Origin: Proteus mirabilis ATCC 29906
GTDB taxonomy: Bacteria > Pseudomonadota > Gammaproteobacteria > Enterobacterales > Enterobacteriaceae
Length of the DNA stretch: 64,000 nt
Reading direction: 5' to 3'
NCBI RefSeq assembly: GCF_000160755.1
Contig: NZ_GG668576.1
Location: forward strand, 1,074,308 to 1,138,307
Part shown: positions 8,424 through 16,864 of the stretch, one piece after another
Position numbering within the stretch: the stretch's first letter is position 1
Layout of the letters: every line of letters begins with the position of its first letter
Program-made: the position numbers and the translations under genes
The notes under the pieces: model-generated
What the model was told of the DNA's origin: nothing
Databases searched by the model: none
What the model saw: only the letters and a program-made list of their open reading frames with translations

Positions 8424-9158
8424 ATGATTATGGTAGGTGATGTACTTCTTGTTAATGGTAACAGTAAGCTTTCATCAGGTCTTATAGCAGCTCAAAAAAC
8501 TATTTATTTACAAAGCCGCTCTAGCCATGTTGGGTTATTCATAGGGGAGGGGATCCTTATTCATGCAACTGGTGACAATGGTATCCACTTATCTTTTTTA
8601 CCTGATGAGATTAAAAAAGTTTGTGAGGGATGGCAGGTCATTAGGCTTAAATATCTCACTGATGAACAAAGGGGTAATATTCAAAAGTCAGCTCTTTATT
8701 ATGTTAGGCAGTCATATAACAAAAAAATCATGATGCATAACTCGTCTGAAACTGCTTTTTGTTCAGAATTAGTAGCTAAGATATATAATCGTGCAGAAAT
8801 ACCATTATTTTCAGGGAAATCATCTAGTAAAATAGCTCCAGCTCATTTCGATGAAGCAATAGATAGGGGCGAGCAATGGGAAGATGTTACTCATGAATAT
8901 CATGAGTTATTAGCAGATATTGAAAAAAATGAGTTCATGTATAGGCAATGCTTTGATTCAATAAATAAAGGGTTAATGAAAAGGGCATTTACTAGTAGAG
9001 CTAGATCGACCCTCTTTGATATTTTAAAAAAAATAGCTGAAGATTCGGATGATACTGATTTTAAAAAGGTTATAGAAAAAATTCAGTTAGAACTTACTGA
9101 ACAAAGGATTCTTAGTTTTTGGGATGAAAAGGATGGGCTACCTTTAGACGATAAGTAA
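8424..9158 (+). CDS. Permuted NlpC/P60 (YiiX/papain-like) hydrolase
   Basis: A protein of about 244 residues in the permuted NlpC/P60 family of cysteine hydrolases. The order is the permuted one: the histidine motif SSHVGLFIGEG comes first and the catalytic cysteine motif FCSELVAKIY comes later. Members cleave peptides, amides or lipids; the substrate here is unknown. The C-terminal 100 residues are helical and charged, without a recognised domain. The frame is open from 8361 and that start would add a hydrophobic segment, but AGGG lies eight bases before the ATG at 8424. No partner gene is adjacent. It could be a cell-wall enzyme or an effector. Confidence 0.7.
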   Translation: MIMVGDVLLVNGNSKLSSGLIAAQKTIYLQSRSSHVGLFIGEGILIHATGDNGIHLSFLPDEIKKVCEGWQVIRLKYLTDEQRGNIQKSALYYVRQSYNKKIMMHNSSETAFCSELVAKIYNRAEIPLFSGKSSSKIAPAHFDEAIDRGEQWEDVTHEYHELLADIEKNEFMYRQCFDSINKGLMKRAFTSRARSTLFDILKKIAEDSDDTDFKKVIEKIQLELTEQRILSFWDEKDGLPLDDK

Positions 9159-9183
9159 TATTTCAGTTTGCTTTTTCCTCTCA

Positions 9184-9220
9184 AGCCACATGTTTACTGT
9201 CTTTTTGAAATTATGTGGCT
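9184..9220 (+). terminator. Weak terminator-like hairpin
   Basis: Stem AGCCACAT/ATGTGGCT (9184-9191 with 9213-9220), 21-nt loop, followed by AATTTTGAG. It lies 25 bases after the hydrolase stop codon. From here to about 9540 I see no gene. Confidence 0.45.
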
Positions 9221-9343
9221 AATTTTGAGAATCAATAAAATCCACGTTAAATACAAATTTTCTATATATTTCATTGCATTGTATTTTTAACGCAATCCAT
9301 TCTGTAATCCAATAACTGAAATCACCTGAAATCTTTTACAATC

Positions 9344-9423
9344 ATTTCAGTTTGACGCTTACGCAAAGAACCCAATCCGCGCGCGCCCTCGCGATATGTT
9401 TTGTAAAAAATTCAAACTGAAAT
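9344..9423. repeat. 80-bp segment bounded by a perfect 12-bp inverted repeat
   Basis: ATTTCAGTTTGA (9344-9355) is repeated in inverse as TCAAACTGAAAT (9412-9423). The interior is GC-rich (GCGCGCGCCCTCGCG at about 9379), unlike its AT-rich surroundings. No gene covers it. It could be a phage end, a protein-binding site or a structured RNA. Confidence 0.6.
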
Positions 9424-9549
9424 ATTTTTTTGATCCAAATTGTGCAGGCGGGTGCGGAGTAGTGCGTTTTACGTGGTGAATGATTTTATTTTGTGAGTAT
9501 TGAACGCCTTAGCGTGGCGTAAAAGTGGTTATATTGAGGGTATAAAAAA

Positions 9550-9565
9550 GCCCGCAAGCGCGGGC
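9550..9565 (-). terminator. Terminator of the phage spike remnant
   Basis: On the minus strand a 6-bp stem GCCCGC/GCGGGC with a 4-nt loop is followed by six T. It sits 20 bases after the spike reading frame. Confidence 0.75.
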
Positions 9566-9584
9566 AAGGATGGTAACGGTTTTA

Positions 9585-10274
9585 TCAGCCGATAACAGGT
9601 GAATACTTCTGTTTAAGTCCTGCTGATTTGGTGCCTGTGTTGCTAATGGCTGAGGCATTTAACGGACTGCCCGTGTTGTTATGAGTATGGCTTGCAGTGA
9701 GTGCAGCTAACTCATTCACCACATCTAAGGTATCTAACATGCATTGCATCACATTCAATTATTCATTACCTAAATAAACAACCGGTGCCGTGATTTTTTG
9801 CATGGCGCCTGCGATACTGGAACGAATCCCTCCTATTTTTTCCTCCAGTTTCTGACCAACATCAACCGTCATATTTTGCCCCACTGCAATAATCCTATTG
9901 GCTTGCGTTGCTTGGCTAAAGTCACCCTCTGCAATCTGCATAATGACACCTGCCATTAACGTGCTTGTGCCTATCAAGGTAGTTTTATCGGTGGCTTGTA
10001 CGGTGGTTTCTCTTGCGATAACTGTGCGATTTTCCGTATCAGTTTTCACCTCACGATGCATCGACTCTTCAATAATTTTCTGGTCAGTTTGACGATGCCA
10101 TGTGCCGTCCTGCGTAACCCGTTGTGATACTTCTTGGCGTTGCTGTTGCAGTTGTTCGCTTGGATGGCAAGAACTGACGGAAATTGACAACAACGCGAGT
10201 GAACAATATTGCATTAGTAGAAAGGATGAACTACTTAGCGAAAGACTACTCGAAGCACTATAATACGAGCTCAC
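9585..10274 (-). pseudogene. Phage/T6SS spike protein (gpV/VgrG-like) C-terminal remnant with in-frame stop
   Basis: One reading frame is split by a TAA at 9759-9761. The upstream part (stop at 9759) contains DGTWHRQTDQKII, a glycine/valine-rich repeat-like section and VVYLGNE. The downstream part (9585-9749) continues without gap or frame change: MLDTLDVVNELAALT, HTHNNTGSPLNASAI, YSPVIG. The ending HTHNNTGSP...YSP is typical of phage baseplate gpV and related VgrG spikes, which form the puncturing tip. The N-terminal part of such a protein is missing, and the first 36 residues of the frame are serine-rich and probably not coding. Mobile-element debris; spike identity moderately sure, inactivation clear. 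Confidence 0.6.
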
Positions 10275-10313
10275 TGAGTATAGGTTATAGCACTCTTTAA
10301 GCTAAATAACGAA

Positions 10314-10336
10314 GCAGGTGTTTTTTAATCACCTGC
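10314..10336. terminator. Hairpin between the spike remnant and the TIR gene
   Basis: Stem GCAGGTG/CACCTGC (10314-10320 with 10330-10336), 9-nt loop, followed on the plus strand by GTTTTAG. It lies 40 bases past the TIR gene stop; terminator role uncertain. Confidence 0.4.
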
Positions 10337-10377
10337 GTTTTAGTGGTAACAACTGCATTAACAACAGTAGTTCTTAT

Positions 10378-11067
10378 TTAAAGGGTAACCAGTTCTGCTA
10401 TCTTTGTTGCAACATCCGTTAATGTATCTTCTCCTGTATCCAAGCCACTTCGAGAGGCAAGTAAAGGACTGACATTACGAAGAGCTTCATAGGTTGTATT
10501 ATGAACAATCGGAACAAGTTGGTTACCCGCCAAAAGCGCCGAAAGCTCCTTATCAGCAACACCTTCTCTAGGCAGGCGGTTTAGTAATGCAGGTGTAACC
10601 AGTACTAACCCAATCCGCGAGTTTGCTAAACCTTTATCAATAGCTCGCATCATCGGGACACCAAGGGCAAGATCTTTCTCGCTAAACCAAACTTTAACAC
10701 CCGCAGCCTCCAGTAAATCATGAAGCTCTTTGGCAATCCCCTGCCTATCATCCCACGCATGGCATAGAAAAACATCACGGAGATCGGGTTGCTCTACAGC
10801 TCGCTTTTCGACCGTTTGTCTAATTGGAGTAAGTGATTGCACTTGAGATGGCGTGTAAGACACAGATGAACCTGATTTTGACCAACTTGGTCTCGAGCTG
10901 CTGCTAGTTCCTCTGGTACTACCTCCATAGTTTCCTGATGAAGAATAAGGACTGTAAGTATCGTAGTTATAGCTGCGGCGATAACCACCACGATTTCGGC
11001 ATGCTGGGCAGGCTGCGGCCGCTGCTGCTGATTTATGCCCACGTACTGGAGCTGTACATCTTGACAT
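10378..11067 (-). CDS. TIR-domain protein with N-terminal Cys/His motif
   Basis: A 229-residue protein. The TIR domain covers about 97-228: DVFLCHAWDD (strand A), VKVWFSEKDLALG (box 2-like), SRIGLVLVTPALL and DKELSALL, where E174 is the candidate NADase glutamate. Bacterial TIR domains often consume NAD+ in anti-phage defence. The N-terminus has a short CxAPVRGH...CPAC motif (C4, H11, C20, C23) that could bind a metal. A serine/glycine/tyrosine-rich linker (about 28-75) joins them. I chose the ATG at 11067 because AGAAGGAAAG lies six bases upstream; the frame extends 17 codons further. No sensor gene is adjacent. Defence role inferred. Confidence 0.8.
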   Translation of the reverse strand: MSRCTAPVRGHKSAAAAAACPACRNRGGYRRSYNYDTYSPYSSSGNYGGSTRGTSSSSRPSWSKSGSSVSYTPSQVQSLTPIRQTVEKRAVEQPDLRDVFLCHAWDDRQGIAKELHDLLEAAGVKVWFSEKDLALGVPMMRAIDKGLANSRIGLVLVTPALLNRLPREGVADKELSALLAGNQLVPIVHNTTYEALRNVSPLLASRSGLDTGEDTLTDVATKIAELVTL

Positions 11068-11527
11068 ATAAGACTTTCCTTCTATTTCTCTAAAAATATT
11101 ATTTTGGCTTCGTACCAATGATTAAACGTCAGTACCTATAACTATTAGACTCAACTTAAAAATCAAAGAGAGATGACAAGTAGAATCAATTATTACCTGT
11201 GCAGTTAAACAGTATACTAAAAGTTATTGTTCAAATAACCTTCAACTTTATACTTTTTCTCTATTTCGAACTTAACCAGTTACTAGATTAATATTTAATA
11301 TCAAATAAATAATTATTTTATATATTTTATTTTGTCATCACTTAATTTTTAACCTAAGTTAAATATTAAACTCTTTTTACCAAAAAATGTGATTTTGCCT
11401 AATTGCGATTCCTGTCAATTTATATAAATGTTAATAATGCATTTAACTTAGGATAAACTGGCTCAGTTCTTAGTGGCTAAAGAATACTTAAGTGTTTGCG
11501 AAGAAAAATTCACCATTAAACCCGAAT

Positions 11528-11641
11528 TCCTTCAGCCAATTACCGCTTAAGGTGAGTTACGGGCTGGGGGGTTAGGTTTACCGTCGTTCAGGTGGTAACA
11601 CACTGTATAGTAACTAGTTTTTTCTCTTCAACTTTAAGGCT
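11528..11641 (+). repeat. Repeat copy R1, related to 39361-39481
   Basis: A stretch of about 114 bases beginning CCTTCAGCCA and containing GTGAGTT, GGGCT, GGTTAGGTT, CACTGTATAGT and a CTTTAAGGCTG end. The same words occur in the same order and spacing at 39361-39481. Each copy holds a short hairpin in the same place, with different base pairs (TTACC/GGTAA here). Its nature is unknown. Confidence 0.65.
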
Positions 11642-11754
11642 GCCGTATTTACGTACGAAAAAATGATTGACTTGGTTGAACGTAAAAAAACGTGGAGAGC
11701 GGTTTGAATGCAGGCTATGAGCCAATGTAAGCATTAGCTTCAAGGAGAAAGTTT

Positions 11755-11910
11755 ATGGAGTCTGCTCGTGATAAATGTACCCGGGAGATCGTCGATGCTG
11801 AGGATCTCTGGTGGCTGGATAACGTTGATACTGAAGGCTATGTGTGCTGGGGATGCGGTATAACTATGCACCCTGCTGCATGGGAAAAAGATAAAAAAAT
11901 ACTCTTTTAG
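11755..11910 (+). CDS. Short protein with a CWGCG zinc-knuckle-like motif, probably a truncated N-terminal domain
   Basis: An open frame of 51 residues with a strong ribosome site (AGGAGA, seven bases before the ATG). It reads MESARDKCTREIVDAEDLWW, then YVCWGCG, then PAAWEKDKK. It looks like the start of longer proteins that open with a short 'DAEEL-CxGC' zinc-binding segment; here the reading frame ends after 51 codons. The coding sequence is less AT-rich than its surroundings. I take it as the leftover N-terminus of a lost gene; function unknown. Confidence 0.5.
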   Translation: MESARDKCTREIVDAEDLWWLDNVDTEGYVCWGCGITMHPAAWEKDKKILF

Positions 11911-11920
11911 TTTCTTTCAA

Positions 11921-11963
11921 ATAATAATGTATCGAAGGTAATTCATCTGCTATACATTATTAT
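11921..11963 (+). terminator. Hairpin after the 51-codon frame
   Basis: A 12-bp stem (ATAATAATGTAT/ATACATTATTAT, 11921-11932 with 11952-11963) ends in TTCATTGG. Located 11 bases after the stop codon; weak T-tract. Confidence 0.45.
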
Positions 11964-12090
11964 TTCATTGGTCTGCTTTTTAGGTATCTTAATAATCATC
12001 TAATAATAATGGTGATATACGTTAATTTAAATTTAAGATAACACCTTTCTAATGGGATATATAAAAAAGTCTAATAGTCAGCGTTAAGTC

Positions 12091-12156
12091 AGAAGTAGAA
12101 GTAGAAGTAGAAGTAGAAGTAGAAGTAGAAGTAGAAGTAGAAGTAGAAGTAGAAGT
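12091..12156. repeat. Eleven tandem copies of AGAAGT
   Basis: Exactly 11 uninterrupted copies of the hexamer AGAAGT. No gene covers the array; the nearest is the stop codon of the helicase gene, 270 bases away. Copy number in such arrays changes by slippage. Intergenic, so any effect would be on RNA or DNA structure. Confidence 0.95.
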
Positions 12157-12262
12157 AATGATAAGAAAATATAAAACACTATCGTAAAAGTCCAAATTAT
12201 ATGTCAAATAAAACGAAAAATTCCATCTACTACATTGTCTGAATTTTTAAGCTCGTTTTCAA

Positions 12263-12287
12263 GTTCTCGCATTAGCAATGCGAGAAC
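12263..12287. other. Perfect 11-bp hairpin
   Basis: GTTCTCGCATT and AATGCGAGAAC (12263-12273 with 12277-12287) flank a 3-nt loop. No T-tract follows on either side, so it is not a standard terminator. It lies 137 bases past the helicase stop. Confidence 0.6.
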
Positions 12288-12424
12288 CATTATGGTAACA
12301 TATTCACTGACACGCCAAGCATGATATACTATCGTCATCGCAGCCAGCCCAATTGTACATAGAGCACAATCAGGTCTGACTCTTTAAGTATTCTATTTTT
12401 AGGTTCTGCTTTTTAGATTTTGAT

Positions 12425-15400
12425 TTAATCCGAAACAAAAAATTTAACATCAATATCATAACTTGATGCTTGTAAAAGCCATGTATCTATAAGCTGATAT
12501 GCTTGTAATGATTCAGCGGATATTTTTCCAATTCCTGAAAATTGGTTTTCAAAATGTTTTTTAGAAAAAGCATTGCCAATAACAATCCATATTTCTTTTC
12601 GAACAGATATCATTGAGCGACGGTCTTTAATTAAGTCAAGAACATCATCTAATGAATGGTTAATATCAAATTTTTTATTATATAACCGAATTCGGCTATT
12701 AAGTTTTATACCATTGTCATTTCCATTATCACTTGGCCAACATTTTTTTAATCTTGAAAGGTTTGCATATTCAAGAGATGAATTTTGAGAGATCAAGAAA
12801 TGTATATTCTTTAATGCTTGACTCCCAACTTCTGTGATAGCACCTGCAGATGATTCTGGATTTATAGTTTTCCCACATTTCACATGAACATATACCAATT
12901 TACTTTTCGAAGAAATTACAAAATCTGCAGGCTCAGTATCCATGTCTGTACATAAAATCATATCAACATCCGGAATATGTTCATAAAAATCTCCAAGTTC
13001 AGAGATTGTCGGATTATAATTTTTCACATTTGATAGATTATCAATCAGACTAAATATTGAGTTCCTTCCGAATGCGGTTGATGTTAAATTAGGAAGATCC
13101 TTTTCACTTAAATTAGGGTTTGAAAGGCATTTTAGTGGATAAATCTTATCACGTACTGCTTGACTTATTTCTCCACCTTCAGAAGGTAGTTGAAACTTAT
13201 AAAACATTCCATTCAAGAAAGTTACACCTTTGTTAAATAACAATTTAACTGTTTTAGCATTAAAAATATTTTCAGATGATACGATAGAACCATTTATATA
13301 TATATTAACCTCATTACTATTAACTTTAAACTCACCATTCTTAAAATAAAAAACTATTTTGTTCTTAAAAATCGATGAAATATACTGTTTGTAATCAGAC
13401 AATCTAAATTGTGGGGATATTTTTTTAATTATCCTAATGTTGGTATCCTCAAATTTAAAAAAAGAAACCCCCTTGTTATATGACTTAAATAAAAATGTAT
13501 TTGGAATCACAATCCTACAATTAGAATACTCAAACTCAAGAACACCCGATATATCATTAAAATCAATTACACATGATATAGGTTCTTCATCTGGAGCCTC
13601 GTTAATAGCTTGAGAGAAAGAACTTAAAAAGTTACTTTTCAGTTTATTATCACTATCGAATATATACTTGATCTCATCAATCCATGCACAAAAACTATCG
13701 TAGTCAAAATTTCGATTTTTTTGATCACTTATCCTACCAGAACCTATTCCTAAATAATATGAGGATGCAATTTTGTCATCTATATTCAAATTAGAACCTT
13801 TCGCCGTCGTCACAGCATAACTTGAATTTGATTGTGGATGATTTGTACTTTCTAGGTTTTCGCTAATATAGGTAATCCCTTCGGCTTTTAATGAACTTCC
13901 GAATAATGCACGAGAAGTTGCTTGTGTTGTTCTAGATTTTTCTGTTTGAGAAAAAACCTTATAAAGAATATCGGAATTCACTGCTCTACCTAGATTCAGG
14001 TCAGTTCTATTATTAAATCGACGACGACTACTATCAAATATAGCAACTAAAGTTCCAAGGTCTTTTACTATTACAACTTCTAAGGAGGGTTCAAAAAACA
14101 ATCTATCCATTAAAAACTTAGAATTATTAAAACAAACAGAAGTTATCACTCCAGTTTTTTTATCATATTTTGACAAAGCCCCTTCTCTAGTAAACTCCCA
14201 ATAAATTTTATCCATAAAATCAGCCAAATCAAAATTAGGAAGTTTATTTATAAAGCATACTGATGCTAAAGGAATAACTAAGGATTTTGCAGGTTCAAAC
14301 TCCGCGAAATTAAATTTCTTTTTATATGAAGATTCAAAATAACTATGCTCAGGAAAAGCATCCAAATAGCTTTTTAGCAAAGAGGCAGTATTTAGTGTGT
14401 TCAAGAATTTTTCAGAAGAAGATTTATCCGATATATAATCATCGAACTCAATATAGTTACTCCAAAGTCTAAAATTTTTACTTTTTTCTAACTCAAATAT
14501 GATTGGATTATAATCACGAAAAACTCTCACAACACGACCAATTGTTTGAACTAACTCCTTACCACTTCCAACAGAATAGGTAAGAATCAGTATCTTCGCC
14601 TGCGGGAGATCTATTCCCTCGTCAAGCTTACGTTGATGGATATAAACTTCATATTCAAGTTCGTCAATTTTAGCTGGGACATAGTGTAAGTTATCATCTA
14701 GAGGCTCATCTTTGAAACGGTCGTGAATCGCAAGTGTTTTAAATGTATCCTTAAGAAGAAAATAATACTCACAAATATCATCGAAATTTCGGCATTTCAC
14801 AATACAAACAGCATCTGGATATTTTCCCCTAAAATCCAATATCTTACGTATCAATTGTTCAGGAGTAATCTCCTCAAATATTGGTTTAACTATAACCTTA
14901 TCATTTATAGCCTTCTTATATGTATATATAAATGAATGCTTTACATCTATATCAAAATTAAATAAATCATTTCTATAAGGAGTTGCTGTTATGATTACTT
15001 TTTTTGATACAAATTTTCTTATAACAAAACCCCATTGTGGTGATGGTTCAGCATGGCCTTCATCTATAAGTATTAATTGGAAAGAGTTTTTTATTTTATC
15101 TATATCCGCTTCTGGTAAATTTGTAAGCTTTTGAAATGTGGTACAATAGACACCACTAAGAACATCTAGCGAGATACCATTGATAACATTCTTTTTTACC
15201 AATGAGGGGTCATATTTATCTTGCAATATTTTCTCAAAAAAACTTCCTTTTAGTTGCCTGTATAATTGATTACATACAGCACGTCTATGGCTTACAACCA
15301 GGATTTTATCAATTTTACTATAATGAGCCACACAACATATCACACCGCTTTTACCTGAACCAGTAGGTAAACTAATCAGGCATGAGCCTTCTGATGGTTC

Positions 15401-15487
15401 ATCTAAATAATTAGATATAGTATTAATACTGTCGTTTTGACAATCTCGTAACATAGAGACTATTGATTCTGGAATTTCTACGCTCAT
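12425..15487 (-). CDS. Large SF2 helicase with C-terminal nuclease-like segment
   Basis: A 1020-residue protein. Residues 1-330 form an SF2 helicase core: Walker A PTGSGKS (41-47), Walker B DEGH (142-145) instead of DEAH/DEAD, motif III TATP (167-170), LDEGIDLP (288-295) and motif VI QTIGRVVR (314-321). About 330-800 has no recognised domain. Around 850-873 the sequence TEPADFV...LVYVHVKCG has the layout of a PD-(D/E)xK nuclease in which the second acidic residue is replaced by histidine. It lies 200 bases downstream of an FRG-domain gene on the same strand, so the two probably formed an operon. Large helicase-nuclease proteins in islands are typical of anti-phage systems; that role is inferred. 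Base composition is distinctly AT-rich. Confidence 0.8.
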   Translation of the reverse strand: MSVEIPESIVSMLRDCQNDSINTISNYLDEPSEGSCLISLPTGSGKSGVICCVAHYSKIDKILVVSHRRAVCNQLYRQLKGSFFEKILQDKYDPSLVKKNVINGISLDVLSGVYCTTFQKLTNLPEADIDKIKNSFQLILIDEGHAEPSPQWGFVIRKFVSKKVIITATPYRNDLFNFDIDVKHSFIYTYKKAINDKVIVKPIFEEITPEQLIRKILDFRGKYPDAVCIVKCRNFDDICEYYFLLKDTFKTLAIHDRFKDEPLDDNLHYVPAKIDELEYEVYIHQRKLDEGIDLPQAKILILTYSVGSGKELVQTIGRVVRVFRDYNPIIFELEKSKNFRLWSNYIEFDDYISDKSSSEKFLNTLNTASLLKSYLDAFPEHSYFESSYKKKFNFAEFEPAKSLVIPLASVCFINKLPNFDLADFMDKIYWEFTREGALSKYDKKTGVITSVCFNNSKFLMDRLFFEPSLEVVIVKDLGTLVAIFDSSRRRFNNRTDLNLGRAVNSDILYKVFSQTEKSRTTQATSRALFGSSLKAEGITYISENLESTNHPQSNSSYAVTTAKGSNLNIDDKIASSYYLGIGSGRISDQKNRNFDYDSFCAWIDEIKYIFDSDNKLKSNFLSSFSQAINEAPDEEPISCVIDFNDISGVLEFEYSNCRIVIPNTFLFKSYNKGVSFFKFEDTNIRIIKKISPQFRLSDYKQYISSIFKNKIVFYFKNGEFKVNSNEVNIYINGSIVSSENIFNAKTVKLLFNKGVTFLNGMFYKFQLPSEGGEISQAVRDKIYPLKCLSNPNLSEKDLPNLTSTAFGRNSIFSLIDNLSNVKNYNPTISELGDFYEHIPDVDMILCTDMDTEPADFVISSKSKLVYVHVKCGKTINPESSAGAITEVGSQALKNIHFLISQNSSLEYANLSRLKKCWPSDNGNDNGIKLNSRIRLYNKKFDINHSLDDVLDLIKDRRSMISVRKEIWIVIGNAFSKKHFENQFSGIGKISAESLQAYQLIDTWLLQASSYDIDVKFFVSD

Positions 15488-15686
15488 TAACTATCCCCAC
15501 AGATTTTAGATATATGTAATTCCGTTAAACCTTTATTAATAAAGGACCATTATAGCCATCCAATATAATGATTTTTGTTATAAATAATCCTTATGATCAG
15601 TTTTACAAAAAACTTTAAGTGTCCTTTCCATTCAATATACTTGTCCCCATTTTGTCTGTCCTAAAATAGACTTCACAATAAAAATA

Positions 15687-16409
15687 TCAATTTTTATACT
15701 TTTCTTTGATATACTCTGCAGATTTTTCCATCTCAGAGAATATGGTGCTTTTATTTATATTTAACAAATCAAGCTCACCTAGTATTTTCTTTTTATTAGT
15801 TATTTTCAGTGAAAATACTTCAAAGTTACCATTATATTGTTTATGAATGGTGCTATTTAAACCAAAAGCAATAAATAATCCAGATTGAGATATCATTCTT
15901 TTATTATTTTTTCTTGTCTTTGAAATCATCGGACAATCGAAATGAATAGGATTCATAGTACTTAGAAAGTCAGGCTTTTCATGTTTTATATAATGAAGGA
16001 GTTGATATGACTCCTCATTAAAATTCTCACTATGTTGTTTCATCTGAGTATTATATTTTTCGTTAATATTCAATAGGGATAATTGCTTATCCGAAGAATA
16101 AATATTATCTGAATTTAGGTAGCTATCTTTTAAAAATTCAATAAACAAATTCATTTTATACCTAACAACATTGGTTTGTAACTTAGATTGTTGATCAATT
16201 GACAACTTTGAAACATTCGAAATGCAGCTAATCGTATTAGAATCGTAATACTTGATTTTATCTTTTCTTATTTTGAGAATGAAAAATTCTCCATCAGGTT
16301 CTTTTTTACATGCCCTACATTTCCCACAATTTTTGCACCCACTTCTATCATCGCATTCTTTTTTCTCACATGCAAAATACAAAGCTACAAGGGGATTCGT
16401 GGTTAAATC
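15687..16409 (-). pseudogene. FRG-domain protein, N-terminus cut off by an IS3 element
   Basis: The frame reads in from the insertion-sequence edge: the first codon outside it is GAT (16409-16407), giving DLTTNPLVALYFACE, the core FRG-domain motif (canonical RLLDWTxNPLVALYFA). About 240 codons follow. After FACE comes a cysteine-rich insertion with six Cys in about 21 residues (CEKKEC, CKNCGKCRAC), then DGEFFIL, where the normal domain resumes. The C-terminal half keeps NKRMISQSGLFIAFG and KKKILGELDLLNINKSTIF, as expected for FRG. The N-terminal part is lost and not found beyond the element. FRG domains occur in defence proteins, and the helicase gene follows 200 bases downstream. Truncation is certain; family call is strong. 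Confidence 0.75.
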
Positions 16410-16462
16410 TGACCCGTCCTAAATAAATTTGACACTTTTCCAATCTAAAATTAGAGAGTGTA

Positions 16463-16864
16463 ATGAAACCAACAGTTAAACGAACTCAACGTGATTATTC
16501 TCTTGCTTTTAAATTGGCGGTTGTTGACCAAGTAGAAAAAGGCGAGCTCACCTATAAACAAGCTCAATATCGATATGGCATACAGGGTCGTTCAACTGTT
16601 TTGGTTTGGTTACGTAAGCATGGTAGATTAGATTGGTCGGAAGGTACGCCCAATACTCTTTATAAAGGTGCTGCTATGAACCAAACCTCGGAGCAACAAA
16701 CACCTGAACAACGCATTAAAGCCCTTGAAAAAGAGCTTGAGGAGATGTAGCTCAAAGCTGATTTTTTTGAGGCGGTTGTCAAAGTGATGGATAGGGATTT
16801 TGGCGTTCGTCTCTCAAAAAAGCGCAAAGCCGAGTTATTAAGGAAAAAACGGTTGAAAAACTCA
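16463..16864 (+). pseudogene. IS3-family transposase OrfA with amber codon
   Basis: The helix-turn-helix subunit of an IS3-type transposase: RDYSLAFKLAVVDQVEKGEL and YRYGIQGRSTVLVWLRKHG are the DNA-binding part, and the RIKALEKELEEM stretch is the leucine-zipper part. The frame stops at TAG (16748-16750), then continues normally as LKADFFEAVVKVMDRDFGVR to a TAA at 16862-16864. The usual residue there is Gln (CAG), so one C-to-T change explains it. A run of six A at 16844-16849 is the expected -1 slippage site for making OrfAB. Confidence 0.85.

Noticed and set aside
9759-10274. The spike remnant as a small lipoprotein (SVSSC looks like a lipobox)
   Set aside because: The upstream residues are serine-rich low complexity and the downstream frame continues as a phage spike end, so the lipobox is probably chance.
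12091-12156. The AGAAGT array as a possible CRISPR
   Set aside because: The units are 6 bases with no spacers; it is a simple tandem repeat.
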